Assembly (NCBI RefSeq): GCF_000003605.2
Contig: NW_003141310.1
Location: 283,839 to 294,294, forward strand
Direction: 5' to 3'
Origin: Saccoglossus kowalevskii
Lineage: Eukaryota > Hemichordata > Enteropneusta > Harrimaniidae
Length of the DNA stretch: 10,456 bases
Position numbers and translations under genes: made by a program. Below the pieces are notes generated by a model. The model did not search any database. It worked only from the letters and a program-made list of their open reading frames with translations, and was not told the origin of the DNA. Shown in pieces: positions 1 to 7,625 of this stretch; positions within the stretch are counted from its first letter, which is position 1; each line of letters starts with the position of its first letter.

Positions 1-1439
1 AATCCCCTCTATAGCTTCCATTGGCGCACCTTCAAGAAATTTGAGCTATGTGTTTCTATATGTACGGAACTTACATAATTTCTACAATTTGCTGCATATA
101 AATAATCTTACTTAATGAATCCATTCGACACTGTATATCTTCATCCGTTTAAACTTTTGGTTGATCGAGTTTTCGTTATTCATCTGTGAAATATATATTT
201 GATTGTTTTCAAAATGTTTTTGTTAAGCTGTGTGTGATTTGTGTTTATTTGACAACTTAAATACAAGGCAAATTCTTGATAATAATTTACCAATAACAGA
301 TCACCATATCTTTAAGTGATTACCATCATAATGTCGTTATTGTATGCGTGTTTAGTGATTAGATATATGTGAACTCGCACCGCTCTTTGATATCTTTTAA
401 TTCATTGTTTTTTCCGCACGTATTTATCGTGCATTTTGGTGGAATTATGGTTACCATTGTTACGGTCAAATGACAATACATCTCAAATTGCAATTGTTAA
501 TGGAATGACAGACATTTCTTTCTATGAAATCTGCGGCAGTTCCGAACATGTCACCCTGACCTAATTATGTGCAAATAGAAAGTGTTGATATATAGTGAAT
601 ATTGCCACAATAATTATATTCCATGGCATTATGGCAATTTAATGCACTATCCTCGTGTCAACCAAGCGACTGAGGACATCAAATGAGGTTACCCCAAAGT
701 CGTATCCGTTAGTAAATGAAACTGGGCCAGTCAACCACATGGTAGGATTTGATCTACCAATGCTACAGCCACTATGCTAACTGTGACCAGTCAGAAATAT
801 TAAATTCTAGTGAATTTTGATTGTTAATCCACGACCATGACGTCACACTTTTGTATTGTGTGGTTAATGCTTTTTGATGTTTCGTGGCAGTGGTCCATTT
901 GGGACCAAACACGTCAAGCAGGCAGGGGTACATACACACTGCGCGTTTATAAGCGCAAAGTTCAATGACTGGTCTGAAACAAGGTTCATCTTCCCAATTC
1001 ACGCGATTTGCATCAGATGCACGTGACTAATGTAAACCAATTGGATACGCCATGGATTGTGGTCACCTTTTGGAAAATTCCATGACGGAGAACGATGTAT
1101 TTTATATCTTACTGCCACATCATAGTGTATACAATAGAAACTATGTTATCATTTTGGCAGGATTCTGCAAATGGACATTGTACTTGGCGCGGTGACAAAA
1201 AGTACCCAATGCCAGGTTAATCTTAGATGGTGTAGTGATACATATAGCGTCAATTATAGTAGATGCACTATATGTAGATGAAAGGGTCACTGTCCACATT
1301 AACAACCATGAAATCGTAAATCTTTAGCATAAAGTATATGATTCATGGATCAACGTGTTGAACTGCAAAGTGATAAATGGCGGTTCGTACAGTATAAATA
1401 ACGATATGATATGACATGAACAAATATAAACAGAACACA
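1..1439. other. Non-coding AT-rich stretch
   Basis: I see no exon with start, splice and coding character here. Short structures present are the CRE at 838-845, an inverted repeat 891-896/902-907 with a 5-base loop, and ACATATAG (1240-1247) facing CTATATGT (1268-1275) with a 20-base spacer. An open frame on the minus strand over 772-1002 has no recognisable domain and is probably chance. Confidence 0.6.
838..845. promoter_or_regulatory. Perfect CRE octamer TGACGTCA
   Basis: This is an exact 8-base CREB/ATF palindrome. An octamer is expected by chance about once per 65 kb, so one in 10 kb is only mildly notable. No exon is recognisable nearby. A 6-base inverted repeat TGGTCC/GGACCA at 891-907 follows it. 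Confidence 0.35.
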
Positions 1440-1449
1440 CCGACTCACA

Positions 1450-1470
1450 ATTAGGGTGTTTGACCCTAAT
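1450..1470. repeat. Perfect 8-base inverted repeat with telomere-like arms
   Basis: ATTAGGGT (1450-1457) and ACCCTAAT (1463-1470) flank a 5-base loop. A further 5-base pair GACTC (1442-1446) and GAGTC (1478-1482) encloses it. The arms contain one TTAGGG-type unit each, far too little for an interstitial telomeric array; it is best read as a small hairpin. Confidence 0.6.
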
Positions 1471-1999
1471 GACCCACGAGTCAAACTGTGACAAAACTCT
1501 TTTTTATTTACCCACTCCACCACAACCATTGGTCCAATGTCATCTGCAACTTGGGGGTTATTTTAACACACATTTTAATACAAAATATCGGAACTATCAC
1601 CATTAGATCACCAAGGCGATGGTAGTCTAACGAATATATACAAGTATTAATTTATTCCATATTATTTGACTGTCATATATTTTAGAAGGCACTTGATTAT
1701 AATAAGGTCAATGTCCTAAAGAGGAAGTGATATATATAATAAAGATCATTATTATGTTACAAATACTGAACCAGGAGTGTAGCTCTCGTATAAAATTAAA
1801 TTGCTGAGGATGGATATCTTGATATCAAGCTATGGTAAAGGTTTGAATACATTGTGATACTTGACTTGCGTATACATGGCGTGATCGTCTCGTAGAGCGT
1901 GTAACCAAACAATGTCGTTTACACATGTTGTATACGTCGCTATGGGTTTTGAAATCGAATACTATCGATGCGGCGTGACGATTAAGTGCCTTGAATACG
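1471..1999. other. Non-coding stretch with a 12-base palindrome
   Basis: No coding exon is supported. CTTGATATCAAG at 1818-1829 is a perfect 12-base palindrome. A loose inverted repeat (ACCAT/ATGGT) lies near 1600-1625. Nothing else stands out. Confidence 0.5.
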
Positions 2000-2084
2000 T
2001 TTTTTTTTTTGGGGGGGGGGGTATTTTACTCTCTGAGGGAAGGCTCGAGTAGAGTGGTCCGGGGGCATGCTCCCCCGAAAAAAA
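2000..2084. repeat. T11-G11 tract followed by a C5G-A7 segment able to fold back
   Basis: Eleven T (2000-2010) run straight into eleven G (2011-2021). About 40 bases on, CGGGGG (2060-2065) and CCCCCG (2072-2077) form a perfect 6-base hairpin around CATGCT, followed by a run of A to about 2084. The CCCCCGAAAAAAA end is also nearly complementary to the T/G tract, with one bulged G. This purine/pyrimidine-skewed, self-complementary block may belong to an interspersed repeat; I cannot name a family. The exact homopolymer lengths may be affected by sequencing error. Confidence 0.55.
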
Positions 2085-2290
2085 TTTAAATTGAACTTTC
2101 CTGCGTTGTTGAGAGGATTTCAAAGGAAAAAATCAGAGACACTTCCGTAACTGCTTCAGACAATATTGTATTGGATGAAAACGAAAGGTTGAGTATATCT
2201 GTTATGAAATGGCCTCGGAAATGGTCTTTGATATTAAGCATATATAATGTTCTACCCCAATAGCATTGAGGGTCTTAACTTTAATCTTAA

Positions 2291-2362
2291 CCTAACACCT
2301 AATATTTTTAATGATCTTAATATAAGAATATTAAGATCATTAAGATCAAAACATTGTGTTGG
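2291..2362. repeat. Long AT-rich hairpin with a perfect 16-base stem
   Basis: The arms at 2308-2323 and 2328-2343 (TTAATGATCTTAATAT and its reverse complement) are perfect and separated by only 4 bases. Looser pairing continues outward (CCTAACAC... against ...GTGTTGG), so the whole foldback spans roughly 2291-2362. TGTTGGAAAT is repeated directly at 2357-2366 and 2375-2384. The 4-base loop is small for a miRNA precursor; a MITE remnant or replication-generated palindrome is more likely. Confidence 0.8.
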
Positions 2363-2491
2363 AAATGTTTTCTCTGTTGGAAATCGGTGAAACCACATCA
2401 TGTCCAGCGGCAGGCTTTGTATGACATTTAGGGGACTGTGTCGGCGCTTGGTCGGCGTCATCCACAGGCCCAAGTGAGACTTCCGAGCGCC

Positions 2492-2518
2492 GTTTACCAT
2501 AGCAACAGTCAGACGTCA
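2492..2518 (-). promoter_or_regulatory. RFX X-box-like site next to a CRE-like site
   Basis: Read on the minus strand, 2492-2506 is GTTGCTATGGTAAAC, close to the RFX X-box consensus GTTRCCATGGYAAC. Only 4 bases away, AGACGTCA (2511-2518) matches the CRE octamer at 7 of 8. X-box plus CRE pairing occurs in some animal promoters, and X-boxes often mark ciliary genes. A minus-strand open frame begins at the ATG inside the X-box (2500 down to 2252), but I do not recognise its product. Confidence 0.35.
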
Positions 2519-2548
2519 CTTTTTTGACTTGTAGAGTGATGCGTTCGT

Positions 2549-2617
2549 GGGGCGCGGCTCACATTAGTCCACCACTTTCATGGCGAGAAAGTTGTTTTTT
2601 CGTTAGTGCCGCGCCCC
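2549..2617. repeat. 69-base imperfect foldback with 10-base GC arms
   Basis: GGGGCGCGGC (2549-2558) and GCCGCGCCCC (2608-2617) are perfect inverted copies. Nested within is ACTTTC (2574-2579) facing GAAAGT (2586-2591), so two stems could stack in one structure. The GC-only outer arms contrast sharply with the AT-rich surroundings. Shortly after, CTGGGACTCCCAG at 2680-2692 is another perfect inverted repeat. Confidence 0.75.
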
Positions 2618-2760
2618 GTGCCTTTACCATTATAAACCGCGGGGTTCATCTTTATTCCATGACAAAGTGAACAGTTTTTCTGGGACTCCCAGCCTTGCTG
2701 GTGATACAAATTAGTCCGCCTTTAAAAAAATATTGTGCATTAAAAAATCGGACGGACGGG

Positions 2761-3480
2761 GAGGGGAAGGGGTGCACGCAACGGATACAGTGCACGTTAT
2801 AGTATTACAAGAGCGTCTCATTTTCCACAGATTGATGGTTACTTTCATCCCGTTAGCTCTTGTGAGCGCTTCCAGGTGAATAAATAAAACGTACTAGTAT
2901 CTAAATTGCATAATTTTGGTGATATTCGATTATGCTTATTGTTTTTGTCGGAATATAACTGGGATCAGCATACACACTAACAAAGGTTAATAATATTAAG
3001 TGTAAGCAATTGATTTGTCAACATAATTAAGAGCGACATGCGTTAGAATATATAACTCGAATATTATATTCATTAGTTGGGAGTTGCGTTCATGTGGAAT
3101 AAAGAAGTTCGCATTAATGTTAAACGAAGTCATTGTAATATAGTAGCGCTGAAAGTAACACTTATGATTCATGGTGACCACCGCTACAACTCATTGAACA
3201 CATCTGGATCTATCATAATTTTATTAAAAATATAACCATATGATTATTTATTATACTCTGATCATATCTGACATAGATTTTATACAAATGTCATCAAGTG
3301 CATTTCTCATTCTTTATATATAAATAATTTCTTTATTTTCTTTCACGTGTTTGTGGTCAGTAATTGTAGTGTCGCGTACATAAATTATATGGCTTAGAAA
3401 TGGTCTTATTAGAACCAAATTCTTGTCTTTTTCATAATTCAGGCAAAGCTAGTGTAGCCAACCAAATGATGTTACGGTAA
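2761..3480. other. AT-rich stretch, nothing supported
   Basis: No exon, long repeat or clear regulatory site was found. The short open frame on the minus strand at 2996-3181 shows no domain or coding character. Confidence 0.55.
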
Positions 3481-3602
3481 ATCAAACCAATCACGGCACG
3501 GTAGAACCGTTTGATAAACAATAACGGAAATGCTTGTCCGGACAGCGCGTTTAATTAAAGAGCTGTGCATGTGCGAGATATATGGGACTCATATAAACAA
3601 AG
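3481..3602 (+). promoter_or_regulatory. Promoter-like segment before the 3603 candidate exon
   Basis: A CCAAT pentamer at 3487-3491 lies about 115 bases before the candidate start codon, a common distance. A perfect palindrome TGTCCGGACA is at 3535-3544. GTGCATGTGCG at 3565-3575 resembles a half NRF-1 site. The segment is less AT-rich than its flanks and carries several CpGs (CAGCGCG, TGCGAG). No TATA box is placed correctly. These are motif matches only; they support, but do not prove, a TATA-less promoter. Confidence 0.3.
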
Positions 3603-3667
3603 ATGGCGACTTTGACTGTTGCGCAGATCAAGGAGTACGAACTGACACGTTTCCAAGCTTTAATTAG
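3603..3667 (+). CDS. Candidate first coding exon, possibly phytanoyl-CoA dioxygenase-domain (PHYHD1-like)
   Basis: The reading starts MATLTVAQIKEYEL, continues TRFQALI and stops at a donor AG|GTAATT (GT at 3668-3669, phase 2). An in-frame TAA at 3594-3596 fixes the ATG, and AAGATGGCG is a good Kozak context. The residue spacing L4-T5-x-x-Q8-x3-Y12-x4-F17-x2-L20 follows the usual start of phytanoyl-CoA dioxygenase-domain proteins (LTxxQxxxYxxxGFxxL), Fe(II)/2-oxoglutarate enzymes. The usual Gly before F17 is Arg here, and no iron-binding His/Asp motif can be seen because it would lie in later exons. I found no second exon up to 7133. It may be a real first exon with a long intron, a relic of a gene or a partial duplicate, or chance. 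The homology rests on about 20 residues. An antisense open frame over 3551-3739 looks like a shadow. Confidence 0.42.
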
Positions 3668-3810
3668 GTAATTTTCATGTGATTGGAATGTATCGAAGGA
3701 GTCACCGGCGGTAATCAGTGCAGGTCGCGCCCAGGTCAAACCTCATACTTGTGATTTCCATTTGAAGAGTGCATTGGATTGTGGGAAAATCAATGTTTAT
3801 CAACATAAAT

Positions 3811-3831
3811 GTCGCACATGCGCAGTGCGAC
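3811..3831. promoter_or_regulatory. NRF-1-like site inside a 7-base inverted repeat
   Basis: GTCGCAC at 3811-3817 and GTGCGAC at 3825-3831 are perfect inverted copies around a 7-base centre. CGCACATGCGCA (3813-3824) agrees with the NRF-1 consensus YGCGCAYGCGCR at 11 of 12 positions. It is about 145 bases after the donor of the candidate exon at 3603, a downstream-promoter position. CpG-containing sites are scarce in this window, which makes it stand out. Confidence 0.4.
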
Positions 3832-4688
3832 GACTACCGCGCTTTAACTACAGTGTATCTGCTATATCTATGTATATTGGAAAGCCGTCACCATTTGTTA
3901 GTATGCAAATTAGTGAACATCGAAGTGTTTGTTCATGATATGAATATAAACCGGTACAAAATATTAAAGAATCATTCCTCTGTGATAAATTCGAAAATCA
4001 ACTTTTAATACCGGTCAATTAACTTCGTCGCATGTTATGACTTAATTGCCAAAGTTGAAATTTAAGATTAGAACCGAATGAATCGGTAACACTGAGTGTG
4101 AGTGTTTCTTCTTCGTAAATTATTTTATTGGTCTGTACATTAAGAACATATTTTGTCCATTGAATACGGCAACATGTAAATTAATACGGAAACAGGAGTA
4201 GGGGTACCAGAACTTGTTTCCATAGAAATAACCCTTAGTGATTTCTTTCATAGCGTCCTACTCTGGTGACTATTTTCAATTGCAAATTGGGAAAATAAAT
4301 GCAATTAAATTCATGATTCAGAAAAAAAATTAAACGCAGTAGATACCCCAATTGTTCTAATGTAAACACTGGCCAGGTTTTGCACCATACGCTAAGTTTG
4401 GATATTTTGTATTCAGACACAAAGAATATTTCGCAGTAAAACATTTCAGAAAAATACTGAAAGTGGCCAGGGCGTTTCTTGAGTGAGCGTTATTTACATT
4501 AAATCGCCGCTGCCAACTCAAACATCTCCACCCAGGGCTATGGAACTGTTTGGTGGCTAACTAGTTTGAACCAAATGTTTGACTGCTGACCGTTCATTTT
4601 GTGTACCAAACTCGTTTCTTTAGATTTATACACAATGTTTACACAGACTATAATACATGTATGTTCCGTGGATAACTGGTTGTACACT
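3832..4688. other. Non-coding stretch after the 3603 candidate exon
   Basis: If the candidate exon at 3603 is real, this is its first intron or its eroded remainder. I searched the + strand by eye for a continuing phytanoyl-CoA dioxygenase exon and found none. A possible micro-exon about 4450-4480 (TTTCAG acceptor, GTGAGC donor) is too short to support. Open frames at 3769-4008 (+) and 4235-4444 (-) show no recognisable domain. Confidence 0.45.
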
Positions 4689-4960
4689 GGGGGGGGGGGC
4701 CACTGGCCTTTCAGTTTGGTAAGAGTGTAAACCATTTCCACCTCAAAAACCATACCCCATTATAGACCAAATAGTGATTTTGTATATTCCATCAGAGACC
4801 AAATTGTCACTAAATTGTCACTTGAATCTACTCATCACCCGGTCTCATCAATAAACGTACAAAAAAAACACACCCCCATTTCCGGTCCCATCCTAGACAG
4901 GCAAACCTGATATTGGACGTAAAGGCAAGTAAATCTTTACCCCATCAAGACCAAACTAAA
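4689..4960. repeat. G11 run and a degenerate repeated CCAT...AGACCAAA motif
   Basis: Eleven G occupy 4689-4699. The motif ACCCCATnnnAGACCAAA then appears at 4753-4771, 4786-4803 and about 4939-4955, with weaker relatives around 4832 and 4888 (TCCCATCCTAGACAGGCAAA). Spacings are uneven, roughly 32 to 57 bases. ATTGTCACTAA/ATTGTCACTT is also doubled near 4803-4822. This looks like a decayed minisatellite or part of an interspersed repeat; the family is not known to me. Confidence 0.45.
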
Positions 4961-6411
4961 AATTACTACCCAAAGGGCGACACGCCCCCGTAATATGATT
5001 TGCATTGAGTGCCCCCTGGGAGGGTTGTACCGTGCCTATTTGACGGTCGCCATGGGTACCTGTGTCACAGTTTAGCAACCGTGTATGTGTGTACATCTGA
5101 AAATGTTTGATCTGAATTGGTTTTCATAGTTCCAAAAGTGTGACATTTTCGAAGAAACATCATCATTCTCAGCGAAAACACTTTTTTGCAGTATTCCCGG
5201 CAGGTAAATATAGCGACGTTATTTCAGCTAGGTCAAATAATATATTGATAGTCAAGATAAACGTTTTATTAGGATGTGAACGAACGAAAAGAACGACCCC
5301 TCAAATTTTATAACGCCATGTTTAGACATAATTATTATCATAATGTATGGACCATGACTTGTGTGAGTACATAACAATGACAATGACAATGTGGAATTAA
5401 AAATTCTTGCTACAACATTTTCGGAAAAACAAATGACGGAGTTCTGGTCCAAAGAACGGTAAATGCAGACATCTTTTTCGAGTCAAACTACCAAAGTCTT
5501 TGGATATATACAATCACGCAGCCTGATGTAGGTATGCAGCACTGTTGTAAAGCAGGTAGTATTGCATTCATATTTACTCATACTTCTACAAATACATAAT
5601 ACTGCTGTGTAATAACTGTAGAAACTACTTCCCACGTGACAAGTTTGCCTTAAATGTATTTGTTGTAGTTTTGTCATGGATGCCGCACTGACTCTAGTTG
5701 ATCTTCGAGTGGAGATAACGTTCTTGTAATATTAGCAACATTGTTGAAGGGAAATACGCTGTCCCAGTTTTCGAACGACAAAATAAAATCGGAAAAATTA
5801 AAAACGAAAGAACATGTATACTAACATATTGCATAATATATATAGTATGTGTATATAATTATGTTTTACTCGGTATAAAATAATAACACTTTTTAAATTC
5901 AAAAAAAAAAACGAAAACAAAAAAACAAAATCGCTGGATGTGTTTCATCGTTTGGAGTATCATATCCTACAAACGTTGTATATATTTTAATATAAGAACC
6001 AGACTATGGTGACTGTGATGACCTCGTAACCTTTGTATGTACACACCTGGAGAAATGGCGATTGGCTATCTTCAATGGACTATAGTAAAGGAAATTTCCA
6101 CTCTGAATACTAGTATATCATAATGACAGACAAGTAGTACGTGCTCTTATCGGTGTGCACTCATAGCAACAATGTACCACTGTCTTGCAAGGTCGTTTTA
6201 TACCATGACATCTTCGGGGCTTCCAAGTACAGCTGACATTTCCAAAGTATGCTACGTCACAGCTTAACAATTATTATTGATTCAGTGGTCTTTGCGAGTA
6301 GACACATTGTATGTAATTTTCAAACACGCTTGGCGCTGATACTTCGTAATAGATGTTGACACAATTGAATTATAACTCATTGTAGTATTTAACTAAATCA
6401 CTGTCACAATT
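4961..6411. other. Non-coding stretch with A-rich tract
   Basis: No exon is supported. An A-rich tract (A11 at 5901-5911, continuing with scattered C and G to about 5930) could be a retroposon tail, but no element body or target-site duplication could be paired with it. A short hexamer duplication (AATGAC twice) is near 5374-5390. Confidence 0.5.
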
Positions 6412-6431
6412 TATATATATATATATATATT
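6412..6431. repeat. (TA)n microsatellite
   Basis: About ten TA units in an AT-rich surround. This kind of short tract is common in animal intergenic DNA and is likely to vary in length. Confidence 0.9.
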
Positions 6432-6897
6432 TAATAAACATAAATAAATAATTCAAACCTTTCGACGAACCACTCGCCAAAGTATGTGTCTATATGCATC
6501 ATTTTCATATGATATATTACCCATCGATGACTGAGTATTTAATCCAGTCTCTTGCCCACGTTACTTATTAACTACACTATCTGACCGTGCCTCTATAGAT
6601 GTTAACACAGATACTATTCATATTTATGTGCGAAAAGTACTCTGAGAACAAAAGACATTTTATTAGAGAGTATTTCTTCAAACTCAATATTGTGATTGTT
6701 ATTTATCTTTCGTTTTATTCTTTTCACTGTTATCAATCATAATAACATACGTTTCATTACCGTCCCATCAATGCCCATATCTTCATTGTTCTTATCTGAT
6801 TTAAGTGGAATGACCCAAAAACACACAACCAATGAGGAAGCTGGAAATAATGGCGGGGTTCTCATGCTCACATTTAGTCACAGACACATTGATAATT
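6432..6897. other. Upstream region of the SLC6 exon, no gene seen
   Basis: AT-rich sequence with an uninterrupted + strand frame from 6696 onward. Its predicted product (starting MLFIFRFILF) has no recognisable domain and includes the tandem repeat at 6898. I treat it as non-coding 5' flank. No canonical core promoter could be placed with confidence. Confidence 0.45.
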
Positions 6898-6983
6898 GTC
6901 GTCCTATCATCACTCTGCTATCTACATCGCTTACCGAGTTGAGAGTCGTCCTACCATCACTCTGCTATCGACACCGAGTTGAG
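6898..6983 (+). repeat. 47-base tandem duplication upstream of the SLC6 exon
   Basis: Copy 1 (6898-6943) and copy 2 (6945-6983) share 37 of 39 aligned bases; copy 2 lacks 7 bases present in copy 1. Both begin GTCGTCCTA and end ACCGAGTTGAG. The array sits about 150 bases before the SLC6 start codon, in promoter, 5' UTR or upstream-intron sequence. An open frame runs across it (from 6696), but it is AT-rich, matches nothing I recognise and has no coding character. Confidence 0.9.
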
Positions 6984-7020
6984 TATTTTGTTTTTGCTCT
7001 AATGTATATATTGCTATAAT

Positions 7021-7133
7021 ATCTTCAGCATTTACCACCGTCTTAGGATTTAATAATTATCTTTATCCTCGAACGCATTGATCAAGTGAGCAGAGCACAT
7101 CGAACCTTCGTCTAAACCCGAGAATCCCACACC
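7021..7133 (+). other. Probable 5' UTR of the SLC6 exon, with possible splice acceptor
   Basis: The sequence just before the start codon has no ATG in good context and carries an in-frame stop at 7113-7115. ATCTTCAG ending at 7028 could be a 3' splice site. A CTAAT branch-like motif lies at 6999-7003, about 26 bases upstream of the AG, and the stretch between 6985 and 7028 is T-rich. If it is used, a non-coding first exon lies further upstream. This is inference from motifs only; transcription could equally start inside this segment. Confidence 0.3.
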
Positions 7134-7446
7134 ATGGCTAAAGGTGAAATATCAATTGTAAATGGGAAGATTCCTAAGGAGGAAGGAGACATTGAGGAAA
7201 CGAATTACAACATGTTCACAGATGGTGATGTTCAGAATACTGATAATCACATAGACGGTAACATATCGGAAACAGATAAAGACAGTGAACTAGGAGAAAA
7301 GGATAAAGAAGACGAAATTGACGACCGAGACCCCGATAGGGGAGGATGGGACAGTAAAGCAGATTTTATATTAGCTTGTATTGGTTATGCTGTTGGTATT
7401 GGTAATATCTGGAGATTTCCATATATGGTCTATAAAAACGGAGGAG
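7134..7446 (+). CDS. SLC6 family Na+/Cl- coupled transporter, first coding exon (partial)
   Basis: This exon encodes the N-terminal tail and first membrane helix of a plasma-membrane SLC6 (LeuT-fold) symporter, which takes up neurotransmitters or amino acids using the Na+ and Cl- gradients. Residues 1-68 are hydrophilic and rich in Asp/Glu, as expected for a cytosolic tail. R69-x-x-W72 matches the family's intracellular gate. Residues 76-100 form TM1 with the signature [14 protein letters not shown]. By alignment to LeuT, A86 and N91 fall at Na1, G84 and V87 at Na2, and R94 at the outer gate. G88 sits where monoamine transporters have Asp, so an amino-acid-type substrate (glycine, GABA, taurine, betaine class) is more likely than a biogenic amine. 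The start is chosen because CACACCATGG is a strong Kozak context and an in-frame TAA lies at 7113-7115. The exon ends after one base of the third Gly codon of the NGGG motif (phase 1); read-through meets TGA at 7452. About five sixths of the protein is missing and must lie beyond the window. Confidence 0.95.
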
Positions 7447-7502
7447 GTAGGTGATGCGTTAGGGGTCCGTATGGTCTATGAAACAGGGGAGGTAGTTGAT
7501 GC
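7424..7502 (+). repeat. Imperfect tandem duplication across the exon 1/intron 1 boundary
   Basis: Positions 7424-7457 (end of the SLC6 exon plus its donor) align to 7470-7502 with 29 identities in 34 columns, four mismatches and one 1-base gap, at an offset of 46 bases. Similarity may extend a few bases upstream (TCC..TATGGTC in both) with a 2-base gap. The second copy retains a donor-like GAG|GTAGTT with GT at 7492-7493. Using that donor would add 45 bases and bring in the in-frame TGA at 7452, so it could not encode a longer transporter. The drift between copies suggests an old slippage or unequal-exchange event. Confidence 0.85.
7447..7452 (+). other. 5' splice site of SLC6 exon, phase 1
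   Basis: GAG|GTAGGT is a good match to the metazoan donor consensus. It falls inside the conserved NGGG(A/G)F motif of SLC6 proteins, so coding homology stops where the donor starts. A weaker alternative GTGATG begins at 7451 but would add an Arg absent from the family. The reading frame closes at TGA 7452-7454, which supports splicing here. Confidence 0.88.
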
Positions 7503-7603
7503 TTTCAAATAAGGCCTCGTTACAAAGTCATAGCAAAAGGAGTGAACTGAGTTGTCGCTATGCTGATTATTACTGGCATGGCGAGGGGCATGAGTATAGT
7601 AGG

Positions 7604-7625
7604 ACTAATTACTTAAATAATTAGT
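7604..7625. promoter_or_regulatory. Homeodomain-type near-palindrome in SLC6 intron 1
   Basis: ACTAATT (7604-7610) and AATTAGT (7619-7625) are perfect inverted copies. Over all 22 bases 20 are self-complementary. Each arm contains a TAATT/AATTA homeodomain core, and another AATTAATTAG follows within 20 bases. The cluster is about 155 bases after the exon donor, a common place for intronic enhancers. AT-rich DNA produces such cores by chance, so support is modest. Confidence 0.3.

Larger units (their letters stand above)
2398..2760. other. CpG-richer patch without a supported exon
   Basis: This stretch has many more CpGs than its flanks (GTCGGCGCTTGGTCGGCG near 2440-2460, GAGCGCCG, GGGGCGCGGC, CCGCGGGG). 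TATAAACC lies at 2631-2638 but no initiator sits about 30 bases after it. Two minus-strand frames are open over about 2350-2500, without donor or recognised domain. A promoter or CpG island for a gene not visible here is possible. Confidence 0.35.

Noticed and set aside
1450-1470. TTAGGG-like bases suggesting an interstitial telomeric repeat
   Set aside because: Only one unit occurs per arm and the arms are inverted, so it is a hairpin rather than an array.
2252-2500. Minus-strand 82-codon frame containing FHRFPTEK, reminiscent of the middle of a THAP zinc finger
   Set aside because: The required N-terminal Cys pair and the Trp after the FP motif are absent, and the rest runs through a hairpin of AT-rich repeats. 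The short match is probably chance or a very decayed fragment.
2631-2638. TATAAACC as a TATA box
   Set aside because: No initiator lies about 30 bases downstream and the ATG at 2659 closes after three codons.
5900-5930. A-rich tract as the tail of a retroposed element
   Set aside because: No polymerase III boxes, reverse-transcriptase coding or flanking target-site duplication could be found.
6064-6110. ATGGCGATTGG as a start codon of a short exon (MAIGYLQW)
   Set aside because: There is no donor at a sensible place, no upstream promoter motif and no recognisable peptide.
6696-7019. 107-codon + strand frame just upstream of the SLC6 exon
   Set aside because: The product has no recognised domain, its N-terminus is AT-driven (F/I/L-rich) and it spans a tandem duplication whose 7-base indel would shift frame. 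No donor or acceptor logic links it to the SLC6 exon.
7470-7502. Second donor copy as the end of a duplicated alternative exon
   Set aside because: The copy is out of frame with exon 1, lacks an upstream acceptor and covers only the last few codons, so it is a boundary duplication, not a duplicated exon.
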